Part shown: piece by piece, positions 1-8,200 of the stretch | How the letters are laid out: each line of letters starts with the position of its first letter | Position numbering within the stretch: position 1 is the first letter of the stretch | From: Centipeda periodontii DSM 2778 | GTDB lineage: Bacteria; Bacillota; Negativicutes; Selenomonadales; Selenomonadaceae | DNA length: 64,000 nucleotides | Reading direction: 5' to 3' | Assembly (NCBI RefSeq): GCF_000213975.1 | Contig: NZ_GL892076.1 | Span: forward strand, 1,200,748-1,264,747 | Position numbers and translations under genes: made by a program | Notes under the pieces: generated by a model | What the model was told of the DNA's origin: nothing | The model's input: the letters and a program-made list of their open reading frames with translations, nothing else | Databases searched by the model: none

Positions 1-26
1 TAACTTAATCAATTCGATTGAAATAT

Positions 27-65
27 AAAACAATAAGATAAATAATAAAAGAACGATATTGTTTT
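27..65. other. AT-rich inverted repeat upstream of the fumarase operon
   Basis: Nine-base arms AAAACAATA (27-35) and TATTGTTTT (57-65) are perfect complements separated by 21 bases. It could be the end of an upstream gene's terminator or an operator about 70 bases before the promoter. Nothing else is recognisable in the first 130 bases, which carry no gene. Confidence 0.35.
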
Positions 66-136
66 AATTTGCGAGTGCGTTCCTGAAATTGAATGAGATT
101 CACTTTTTTCAAGGCTTTGGGGCGAATTTGAAAGAC

Positions 137-165
137 TTGAAAGCAAGAAAAAAATATGATATAGT
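137..165 (+). promoter_or_regulatory. Promoter of the fumarase/fumarate reductase operon
   Basis: TTGAAA (137-142), a 17-base spacer and TATAGT (160-165), with an extended -10 TG at 157-158. Transcription should begin near 172, leaving a short leader to the TTG start at 209. Confidence 0.65.
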
Positions 166-208
166 CTAATTAACCTGTGTATAAGTTATATTTATAGGAG
201 GGATTATT

Positions 209-1051
209 TTGCGAGAGCTAAACGCAAAAGAAATCACGGAGAACGTCGCCGAGATGTGCAAAGAAGCGGCGTATTATCTCCCCAATGATGTCTACGAGGG
301 ACTCAAAAAGGGGCGAGAGACGGAGGAGTCACCCGTAGGAAGAGTCGTATTGGATCAGATCATTCGCAATGCTGAGATCGCGCGTGAAGAGGATCGTCCG
401 TATTGCCAGGATACGGGCATGACGATTGTGTTCGTAGAGGTCGGGCAGGATCTCCACATCACAGACGGACTCCTTGAGGACGCGATCAACGAAGGCATTG
501 CGAAGGGCTACACGGAAGGGTACCTGCGCAAGTCGGTCGTTGCGGAACCCCTCTTCAACCGTAAGAATACGCAGAACAACACGCCGGGCGTCATCTATAC
601 GAAGGTCGTTGCCGGCGATGCACTCAGCATCACGATTGCACCGAAGGGCTTTGGTTCGGAAAACAAGTCCGGTGTCAAGATGCTTGTTCCTGCGGACGGT
701 GTCGAGGGCGTGAAGAAGGCTGTCATGGAGATCGTTCAGCATGCAGGTCCGAATCCGTGCCCGCCCGAGGTGGTCGGTGTCGGCATCGGTGGAACGATGG
801 ATCAGGCGGCGCTCCTCTCGAAGAAGGCGCTCACGCGTCCCATCGACCAGCGCCATCCGATGCCCGAGTACGCAAAGCTTGAGGGTGAGCTCCTCGAGAT
901 GATCAACAAGACGGGCATCGGACCGCAGCTGGGCGGAACGACGACCGCACTTGCCGTCAACATTGAGTGGGGTGCGACGCACATCGCGGGCCTCCCGGTT
1001 GCGGTGACGATCTGCTGCCATGCCCTCAGGCATGCGCATCGCGTCCTGTAA
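209..1051 (+). CDS. Class I fumarate hydratase, alpha subunit
   Basis: Alpha chain of the two-subunit, oxygen-sensitive [4Fe-4S] fumarase that interconverts fumarate and malate in the cytoplasm. The 280-residue protein has the full family length and its characteristic stretches: an early YCQDTG segment, a GSENKS segment, the NPCPPEVVGVGIGG run and a C-terminal CHALRHAH. Conserved Cys residues in these stretches would ligate the cluster. Translation starts at TTG (209) behind AGGAGGG at 196-202. The beta subunit follows after 38 bases and the fumarate reductase genes come next, so it probably feeds fumarate to the reductase in the succinate/propionate branch. Confidence 0.93.
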   Translation: MRELNAKEITENVAEMCKEAAYYLPNDVYEGLKKGRETEESPVGRVVLDQIIRNAEIAREEDRPYCQDTGMTIVFVEVGQDLHITDGLLEDAINEGIAKGYTEGYLRKSVVAEPLFNRKNTQNNTPGVIYTKVVAGDALSITIAPKGFGSENKSGVKMLVPADGVEGVKKAVMEIVQHAGPNPCPPEVVGVGIGGTMDQAALLSKKALTRPIDQRHPMPEYAKLEGELLEMINKTGIGPQLGGTTTALAVNIEWGATHIAGLPVAVTICCHALRHAHRVL

Positions 1052-1089
1052 TTGCCTTTACTGTGTATTATCGTTAGGGAGGAATACTC

Positions 1090-1647
1090 ATGGCGGAAAG
1101 CATCCGTATTACGACTCCGTTCACGGAGGAAATGTCACGCAAGCTCAAGGCGGGCGACAGTGTTCTCATCACGGGCACGATCATCAGCGCACGCGATGCG
1201 GCGCACAAGGCAATGACGGAGGCGCTTGCAAAGGGCGAGTCGCTGCCCGTTGACTGGCACGATCAGATTGTCTACTACCTCGGTCCCACGCCGGCGAAGC
1301 CGGGTGACCCGATCGGCTCGGCAGGTCCCACGACTTCCGGTCGTATGGATGCCTACACGCCGACGATGCTTGAGCAGGGCATCAAGGGCATGGTGGGCAA
1401 GGGGTCGCGCTCGGCTGCCGTTGTGGAGTCGATGAAGAAGAACGGCGTTACCTATTTTGCCGCAGTCGGCGGTGCCGCAGCGCTCATCGCGAAGTCTGTG
1501 AAGAAGTACGAAGTCGTGGGCTATCCCGAACTCGGTCCTGAGGCGGTTGCAAAGCTGACGGTCGAGGACTTCCCGTGCATCGTCGTGATTGACTCCGAGG
1601 GCAACAACTTCTACGAGATGGGGCAGAAACCCTATCGGAAAATCTAA
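1090..1647 (+). CDS. Class I fumarate hydratase, beta subunit
   Basis: Partner of the preceding alpha subunit. The 185-residue chain matches the usual beta-subunit length and shows the GPTTSGRMD segment, GKGS and the AVGGAAALIAKSVK run typical of the C-terminal half of class I fumarases and of tartrate dehydratase beta chains. The ATG at 1090 follows AGGGAGG (1076-1082). The alpha/beta pair could in principle act on L-tartrate, but its place just before the fumarate reductase genes favours fumarase. Confidence 0.92.
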   Translation: MAESIRITTPFTEEMSRKLKAGDSVLITGTIISARDAAHKAMTEALAKGESLPVDWHDQIVYYLGPTPAKPGDPIGSAGPTTSGRMDAYTPTMLEQGIKGMVGKGSRSAAVVESMKKNGVTYFAAVGGAAALIAKSVKKYEVVGYPELGPEAVAKLTVEDFPCIVVIDSEGNNFYEMGQKPYRKI

Positions 1648-1726
1648 GGCGGCTCGCATTCCGCCTCGCACATCCTCATTAGAGTGTTCATGCCGATGGT
1701 TTGGCGCATGACAAATCATTCGGGGG

Positions 1727-1755
1727 CGCTGCCTCGGATATGCTTCGAGGCAGCG
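1727..1755 (+). other. Stem-loop between fumarase and fumarate reductase genes
   Basis: A 10-base perfect stem (1727-1736 with 1746-1755) encloses a 9-base loop in the 142-base gap before sdhC. No T-run follows, so it is more likely an mRNA processing or stability element, or a leaky pause site, than a complete terminator. Confidence 0.45.
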
Positions 1756-1789
1756 GCTCCAAAGGTCTACATATTTCAGGAGGTATGAA

Positions 1790-2422
1790 ATGTTCCACAC
1801 AACCTTTTACATGCGGCGGCTGCATTCATTGGTCGGACTTGTCATCATCGGAGTGTTCCTCTTCGAGCACGTCTTCACGAACTCAACCGTGCTGGGCGGG
1901 GCGAAGGCGTTCAATGACTCGCTTGCCATGATGGATCTCATTCCGCGTCCCGTGTTCTACGGGCTTGAGGTCTTTGCCATCGCCGTACCGATTCTTTTCC
2001 ACGCGATCTACGGCATCTATATCGCGGCGCAGGCGAAGAACAACCCGAGCAATTATGGCTACGTCCGCAACTGGCAGTTCGCCGTGCAGCGTTATACGGC
2101 ATGGCTGCTCATCCCGTTTCTCATCTGGCACGTCGGCTATATGCGCGTATGGGAAAAGGGCGTCATGGGAACGCATATCAACTATGACCTGCTCTACACC
2201 TACTTTGTGACGGGAGACTATGCGATCCTTCATACGGTGCTGTATACGATCGGTATGCTCGCAGCAATTTTCCATTTCTGCAACGGCATCTCGACGTTCT
2301 GCATGACGTGGGGCATTGCCAAGGGGCCACGTGCACAGTCCGTCATCAACGCACTGTCGATGGGCCTCTGCACACTGATGAGCCTCATTACACTCGCCTT
2401 CATGGCAAGCTATTTCATGTAA
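1790..2422 (+). CDS. sdhC: Fumarate reductase/succinate dehydrogenase cytochrome b subunit
   Basis: Membrane anchor of the quinone-linked complex, 210 residues with about five hydrophobic helices. It resembles the single-subunit dihaem cytochrome b of Bacillus SdhC and Wolinella FrdC. His residues near 27, 71, 114 and 162 lie in or next to helices and are candidates for the haem ligands; the fourth could instead be His148. AGGAGGT lies just before the ATG. The gene order C-A-B is that of the Bacillus/Wolinella type. In an anaerobic fermenter the complex probably runs as menaquinol:fumarate reductase, which is an inference from the likely host rather than from sequence. Confidence 0.92.
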   Translation: MFHTTFYMRRLHSLVGLVIIGVFLFEHVFTNSTVLGGAKAFNDSLAMMDLIPRPVFYGLEVFAIAVPILFHAIYGIYIAAQAKNNPSNYGYVRNWQFAVQRYTAWLLIPFLIWHVGYMRVWEKGVMGTHINYDLLYTYFVTGDYAILHTVLYTIGMLAAIFHFCNGISTFCMTWGIAKGPRAQSVINALSMGLCTLMSLITLAFMASYFM

Positions 2423-2446
2423 GAACCGCAGCAAAGGAGAGTCAGA

Positions 2447-4258
2447 ATGGCTAAGCTACCAGAAAATAACATTGCGATCATCGGCGGCGGTCTTGCGGGA
2501 CTTCTCGCAGCGCTGAAGATCTGCGAGGGCGGCGGTAAGGTCGACCTCTTTTCCTATTGCCCGGTGAAGCGTTCGCACTCGCTCTGCGCACAGGGCGGCA
2601 TGAATGCCTGCATGGATACGAAGGGCGAGCACGACAGTGTCTACGAGCATTTCGACGACACCGTTTACGGCGGCGACTTCCTCGCCGACCAGCTTGCCGT
2701 CAAGGGCATGGTTGAGGCAGCACCGAAGCTCGTCAAGATGTTCGACCGCATGGGCGTTCCGTTCAACCGTACGCCCGAGGGTGTGCTGGATCTGCGCAAC
2801 TTCGGCGGACAGAAGAACAAGCGTACCGTCTTTGCCGGCTCCACGACCGGGCAGCAGCTGCTCTATGCACTTGATGAGCAGGTGCGCCGCTGGGAGGTCA
2901 AGGGCAAGGTCACCAAGTACGAGTTCTGGGAATACATCCGCGCGATTAAGAACAAGGACGGCATCGTTCGCGGCCTGGTCGCACAGAACATGAACTCGAA
3001 CGAGATCAAGGCATTCCCCGCGGATGTCGTCATTCTCGCAACGGGCGGTCCCGGCCAGGTGTTTGGACGCTGCACAGCATCCACGATCTGCAACGGCTCG
3101 GCGGTTTCCTCCGCGTACCAGCAGGGGGCGCACATCGGCAACCCCGAGTTCATTCAGATCCACCCGACCGCGATCCCGGGCTCGGACAAGAATCGCCTCA
3201 TGTCCGAGGCGTGCCGCGGTGAGGGCGGCCGCGTCTGGACGTACAAGGACGGCAAGCCGTGGTACTTCCTCGAAGAGATGTACCCCGCATATGGCAACCT
3301 CGTTCCGCGTGACGTTGCTTCGCGTGCGATCTTCAAGGTCTGCGTGCACATGGGGCTCGGTGTCAACAACGACCGCCGCGTCTACTTGGATCTCTCGCAC
3401 ATCCCTGCGGACTATCTTGAGCACAAGCTCGGCGGCATTCTTGAGATGTACTCTGAGTTCGTCGGTCAGGATCCGCGCAAGGTGCCGATGGAGATCTTCC
3501 CGTCCGTCCACTACTCGATGGGCGGCATCTGGGTTGACCGCATGCACCACACGAACATCCCCGGTCTCATGGCGGCAGGGGAGTGCGATCACCAGTACCA
3601 CGGCGCGAACCGTCTCGGTGCGAACTCGCTTCTCTCGGCGAGCTACTCCGGCTACGTTGCGGGTCCTGAGGCTCTGCGCTGGGCACGCAGCGGCGAGCTC
3701 GGCACGGCACTCACGGAGGAAGAACTCGAGATGGCACGCAAGGAGTGTGTCGCGGAGTTTGATAAGATCCGCAATATGACGGGTTCCGAGAACGCGCACA
3801 AACTCCATCAGGAGATGGGCGAGATCATGTACGATTACGTCTCCATTGAGCGTGACAACAAGGGCCTCGATATCTGCCTCGAAAAGCTCAAGGGCATCCT
3901 CAAGCGTTGGGATGACATCGGCGTGACCGATCATGGCACATGGGCAAATCAGGAAGCCATGTTCGTCCGTCAGCTGCGCAACATGATTCTCTACGCGATG
4001 GCGGTCACGAAGGCTGCGCGCTGCCGCGATGAGAGCCGCGGTGCACACGCGAAGATTCTGCTTGACGACAAGGGTGAGCGCATGACGGATGCCGATGGTG
4101 AGCTCATGTTCTACGGCCGTGATGACGAGCGCTTCATGAAGACCTCCATCGTGGACTACGATCCGCAGACCGAGGAGCCTCAGGTCAGCTACATGGATTT
4201 CGAGCATTCACTCATCAAGGCGCGTGCGCGTAACTACGCCGTCGCCAAGAAGGAGTAA
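2447..4258 (+). CDS. sdhA: Fumarate reductase/succinate dehydrogenase flavoprotein subunit
   Basis: Catalytic subunit of 603 residues. The N-terminal FAD-binding GGGLAGL (about residues 13-19) is followed by RSHSLCAQGG, whose His44 is the expected site of covalent FAD attachment. The substrate and active-site stretches include HPTAIPG and the SEACRGEGG segment with its catalytic Arg, and a later HYSMGGIWVD run. Length and motif order match FrdA/SdhA of the Bacillus/Wolinella type. It sits between the cytochrome and iron-sulfur genes with gaps of 24 and 15 bases, so all three are surely co-transcribed. Confidence 0.96.
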   Translation: MAKLPENNIAIIGGGLAGLLAALKICEGGGKVDLFSYCPVKRSHSLCAQGGMNACMDTKGEHDSVYEHFDDTVYGGDFLADQLAVKGMVEAAPKLVKMFDRMGVPFNRTPEGVLDLRNFGGQKNKRTVFAGSTTGQQLLYALDEQVRRWEVKGKVTKYEFWEYIRAIKNKDGIVRGLVAQNMNSNEIKAFPADVVILATGGPGQVFGRCTASTICNGSAVSSAYQQGAHIGNPEFIQIHPTAIPGSDKNRLMSEACRGEGGRVWTYKDGKPWYFLEEMYPAYGNLVPRDVASRAIFKVCVHMGLGVNNDRRVYLDLSHIPADYLEHKLGGILEMYSEFVGQDPRKVPMEIFPSVHYSMGGIWVDRMHHTNIPGLMAAGECDHQYHGANRLGANSLLSASYSGYVAGPEALRWARSGELGTALTEEELEMARKECVAEFDKIRNMTGSENAHKLHQEMGEIMYDYVSIERDNKGLDICLEKLKGILKRWDDIGVTDHGTWANQEAMFVRQLRNMILYAMAVTKAARCRDESRGAHAKILLDDKGERMTDADGELMFYGRDDERFMKTSIVDYDPQTEEPQVSYMDFEHSLIKARARNYAVAKKE

Positions 4259-4273
4259 GGGAGGATAGAAGTC

Positions 4274-5026
4274 ATGGCAGAACAGAAAAAAGTTCGTTTT
4301 ATCATCGAGCGTCAGGATGGACCGAACGAGAACCCCTATACGCAGGAGTTCGAGGTTGACTATCGTCCCGGTCTCAACGTCGTCGCATCCCTCATGGAGA
4401 TTCAGAAGAACCCCGTGACGGTGGACGGCAAGCGCGTTCCGCCTCCGGTCTGGGAGTGCAACTGCCTTGAGAAGGTCTGCGGCGCGTGCATGATGGTCAT
4501 CAACGGTCGTGCACAGCAGGCGTGCTGTGCGCTGATCGACAATCTTACGCAGCCGATCCGTGTCCAACCGGCGCGTACGTTCCCGGTCATCCGCGACCTC
4601 CTCATCGATCGCTCCGTCATGTTTGAGAGCCTCAAGCGCATTCATGGCTGGGTCGAGGTGGACGGCACATGGGACAACAAGGATGCCCCCATTCAGAATC
4701 CGTATACGGCGGAGACGTGCTATGAGCTGTCGCACTGCATGACGTGCGGTTGCTGCCTCGAGGCGTGCCCGAACGTCGGCCCGCAGTCCGACTTCATCGG
4801 TCCTGCGCCGACGGCACAGACACTGCTCTTTAACCTCCATCCGCTCGGAAAGTTCGATGCGCCGAAGCGTCTCAATGCGCTGATGGAGAAGGGCGGCATC
4901 ACGAGCTGCGGCAACAGCCAGAACTGTGAACGCGTCTGCCCGAAGAGCATCAAGCTCACGCAGCATCTCGCACAGCTGAACCGCGAGGTCAACAAGCAGG
5001 CACTGCGCAATATGTTCAACCACTAA
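4274..5026 (+). CDS. sdhB: Fumarate reductase/succinate dehydrogenase iron-sulfur subunit
   Basis: Electron-transfer subunit of 250 residues linking flavin to the haem anchor. The N-terminal ferredoxin-like half has the [2Fe-2S] cysteines in CNCLEKVCGAC plus a downstream Cys. The C-terminal half carries the ferredoxin motifs CMTCGCCLEACP and CGNSQNCERVCP, which hold the [4Fe-4S] and [3Fe-4S] clusters. It is the last gene of the operon; an intrinsic terminator follows 33 bases downstream. Confidence 0.95.
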   Translation: MAEQKKVRFIIERQDGPNENPYTQEFEVDYRPGLNVVASLMEIQKNPVTVDGKRVPPPVWECNCLEKVCGACMMVINGRAQQACCALIDNLTQPIRVQPARTFPVIRDLLIDRSVMFESLKRIHGWVEVDGTWDNKDAPIQNPYTAETCYELSHCMTCGCCLEACPNVGPQSDFIGPAPTAQTLLFNLHPLGKFDAPKRLNALMEKGGITSCGNSQNCERVCPKSIKLTQHLAQLNREVNKQALRNMFNH

Positions 5027-5059
5027 TCTGTTTCCCGCATGGGAATCGGAACATAACAG

Positions 5060-5090
5060 GGGCTGACCCATTGGGTCAGCTCTTTTTTTT
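5060..5090 (+). terminator. Intrinsic terminator of the fumarase/fumarate reductase operon
   Basis: A 10-base stem (5060-5069 with 5073-5082, one G-T pair) with a 3-base loop is followed directly by eight T residues (5083-5090). Confidence 0.92.
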
Positions 5091-5097
5091 CGATTTA

Positions 5098-5122
5098 TTT
5101 GATAATTATTTTTTTTATCAAA
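5098..5122. promoter_or_regulatory. Fur-box-like palindrome, upstream copy
   Basis: TTTGATAA (5098-5105) is mirrored by TTATCAAA (5115-5122). The 19 bases 5101-5119 match the classical Fur consensus at 14 positions by my count, although the middle is a poly-T run. It lies about 30 bases before the -10 of the TonB-dependent receptor gene. Confidence 0.45.
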
Positions 5123-5147
5123 CACCTCTAGAAATATGAAAAATCTA

Positions 5148-5156
5148 TGATATAAT
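5148..5156 (+). promoter_or_regulatory. Extended -10 promoter of the TonB-dependent receptor gene
   Basis: TGATATAAT (5148-5156) is a perfect extended -10 element. I see no convincing -35 at the right distance, as is common with extended -10 promoters. It lies between two Fur-like palindromes. Confidence 0.6.
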
Positions 5157-5168
5157 ATCAATATTAAA

Positions 5169-5193
5169 TTGATAGATGGAATCATTCTATCAA
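5169..5193. promoter_or_regulatory. Fur-box-like palindrome, downstream copy
   Basis: TTGATAGA (5169-5176) is mirrored by TCTATCAA (5186-5193). The centre AATCATT resembles the Fur half-site. It covers the expected transcription start of the receptor gene, a position suited to repression. Confidence 0.45.
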
Positions 5194-5239
5194 ATTGTGC
5201 TTTATTAACCGTATTTCAAAGGATAGAAAGGTGTTTTCT

Positions 5240-8200
5240 ATGAAAACGAGAGCAAGGACAGCACTCACATGCGTGATACTCCTTCACATCGCGGCTTCTT
5301 CCTCTCTTGTGTTTGCGAACGAAAGTTCGGAACGAGGGGGTGACTACTCCACCGCAGATGTTCAGGTAGAGGCAGACGCGGCGAAGGAAGAGGCGAAGTA
5401 CGAGTCGCAGTCGACGACGATCATTACGGCGGAGGACATTGCGAAGAAACAGGCGAAGTCTGTCGAGGACATCATCTTTGACGAGACGGGTATGACGCGA
5501 AATATCGACGCGATGGGGCGTGTAACGGTCTCTATTCGCGGCGCAGAACCGCGTCATACACTCATCCTGATCGACGGTCAGCCCGTCATGGGTGACCTCT
5601 CAAAATACTCTGGTGCGGGCGATGAGCTGCAGCGACTTGGGACGGAGAACGTCGCACGCATCGAGATCATTCGCGGAGCGGCGAGTGCAAAGTACGGCGC
5701 GGACGCGATTGGCGGCGTCGTCAACGTCATTACGAAGGAGGCGGCGAAGAAGGCGGGACTGCAGCTGAACCTTGAGGGACGGCGCACGAAGGGCGACAGC
5801 GACGTATTCCCCTATACGAACTTCTTCCTGCGTGCGGACTCGGGGCAGGTCGGAAAGTTTCGTGTCGCGGCGTACGGCGGTAAGCGCGACATTATGCCGA
5901 TCTATGGTGAGAGGACCTTTGAGGTTGGCGAGAACGAAACGGTTCGAAATTCCCTGCGATACTACGGCGACATCAAGAACATCGGCATGACAGCCGCCTA
6001 TGACATCTCGAAGGATCACAGCCTCTCATTCAGTCTCGATCATGTGAACGAGGATATGAAGCGATATGTCAAGCGTTCCAACTCGTTTATGGAACCGGTT
6101 CAAAATTTCAAGCGGGAGATTGACCGTGACAATTATCGCCTCTCCTATGCGGGGCGCAGCGGCGCTTCGGATTGGAAGGTCGATCTCGACTACACAAAGA
6201 TGAATGAGGATGACATTACGCTCACTTCGTACTATAACAACCCAACTTATCAGGGGAAGAACTGGCTCAACTATGTTGACGACGTTATGCATAGGCAGTG
6301 GAGCATCAAGGCGTCGGCAAATACGCAGGTGAGTGACAATCATCTGCTCTCCTACGGTGTTGGTTTCACGCAGGAAAAGGGGGAGGGCAGCCGCCTCAAA
6401 AATTCGCCCAACACCTACACGCGTACCATCAATCCGTGGGACTACGACAAGAATCTTTGGACAAAACCCGGTGAAAAAGCGCCCATGTCTCTTGTCCATG
6501 ACTATGCGATGACACGCAATTCAGCAGGCATTCCGAAGTATGACAGTGATTATGAACGATATGGATATAAGAATGAAAACGGCAAAGTAGTTCTGCCCCC
6601 GTTTACCTATGAGGATTTTCAAAAATACCCGGATATTGTTGTTCCCCCGGAGATTGAGGCGAAACGCGAGGCGTTTGCCGAACAGCTTAAGGCAGACCCA
6701 CGAAACCTAGAATATCTCGTAGATCCGGATGCAAGCGCGCGCTCAATTATGAGATTCTATTATGAAGAGTGGTTGGGGCGCCACTTACGCTGGCACGGAA
6801 AACATTCATGGAGGAATTTGCAAATCGGCAGAATCAGCAGACCATCGGCACGGCAGAGATCAAGAAGCAGTATGTCTTTGTGCAGGATACATGGCAGGTC
6901 AACAAGGATACGATTCTCTCTCCGATCCTGCGCGTGGATAACAGCAATCTTTTCGGCACGCACGCGACATTCAACATCGGCATGACGCACAACATCGGCG
7001 GGAAATCGAATTATCGCTTCAAGGCGAATCTCGGCACGGGCTATACCGAGCCGGGCATGGGCGAGCTGTACTATAATTGGGAGATGTACGCCGGTGCGCC
7101 GATGGGAATCGATCGCGCACGTCTCGGCTACTACTGGGTTGGCAACCCCGATCTGAAGCCGGAGAAGTCCGTGAATTTCGACATTGGTCTTGAGGGAGAG
7201 AGCAGGAACGGTAGGGACAGCTTCCGCATCAATGCCTTCCACAATCGTATCAAGGACTATATGACGACCTATTTCACGGGCTACCTGATGGACTTTCATC
7301 CCGAACTTTCAAGTGATGGAAAATGGTGGGCGCCTACTGATATGATCTATAGCTTTAAGAACATTGGGCGGGCGGAGATCACGGGGCTTGAGGCGGAGTA
7401 CAACCATCGCTTTGACCGTCATTGGTCGACGAAGGTCGGCTATACCTTCCTCCATGCAATCAATAAGAGCGATCCGACAATGCCGCGCCGTCTGCTCGAT
7501 CGCCCGCAGCACAAGATCGACCTCGGCGTTACATACGAAAATGCGGGTTGGCGTGCAACGCTCTGGGGCAATTACTATCTCAATATGCTCGACAGCAACA
7601 GCATTGCGAACAACGGCAACTACTATGACTGGGACGGTGAGAAGTGGCACTATAACTTCCACGAGGGCGGCACGCAGACCTACGAGAAGAAGTCGTTCGG
7701 CATCTGGAACTTTATCCTGCAAAAGGATCTCGGCAAGGATTCGAGCGCCTATATTGGCGTGGACAACATCCTGAACCACCGTGACGACGACCGCGCCTTC
7801 CAAGAGCGGATGTATCGCATCGGAGTCAATCTGAAGTTCGGCGCGGACAGCGAGACACGGGATCTGACGCCGGAGGAGCGCGCGGCGCGCACGGAGACAA
7901 ATAACGCCATCTTGGAAAAAAACGCACGCTTTATTATTCCACCGTTCGATGTGGAGAAGGAACTTGGTCTGCGCGTGATCGGCGACTACCGTTGGCGTTG
8001 GAACAGCTTTACGGGGAAGGTGAAGCCGTCCGAGATGCGCGTGACGACGACGGCGAGCGTTGGCAGCGCATATAAGAACTACCTCGAAAAGGCGGAGCAC
8101 GGCTTCGAGCAGCGCCTGCGCGCAGGCGTGGATGCGCGCCTCGACGCGAATACGAACATTACCGTCCTCGGCAGTCTCGCGAGTACGGCGGGCGTCGATA

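Noticed and set aside
2456-4207. 583-codon minus-strand frame opposite the flavoprotein gene
   Set aside because: Shadow of the well-identified sdhA coding strand; no ribosome site and no recognisable motif.
6760-6790. Programmed -1 frameshifting in the receptor gene
   Set aside because: The bases TTG GGG C do not form a slippery heptamer in the right phase and no downstream pseudoknot is obvious; mutation or sequencing error is simpler.
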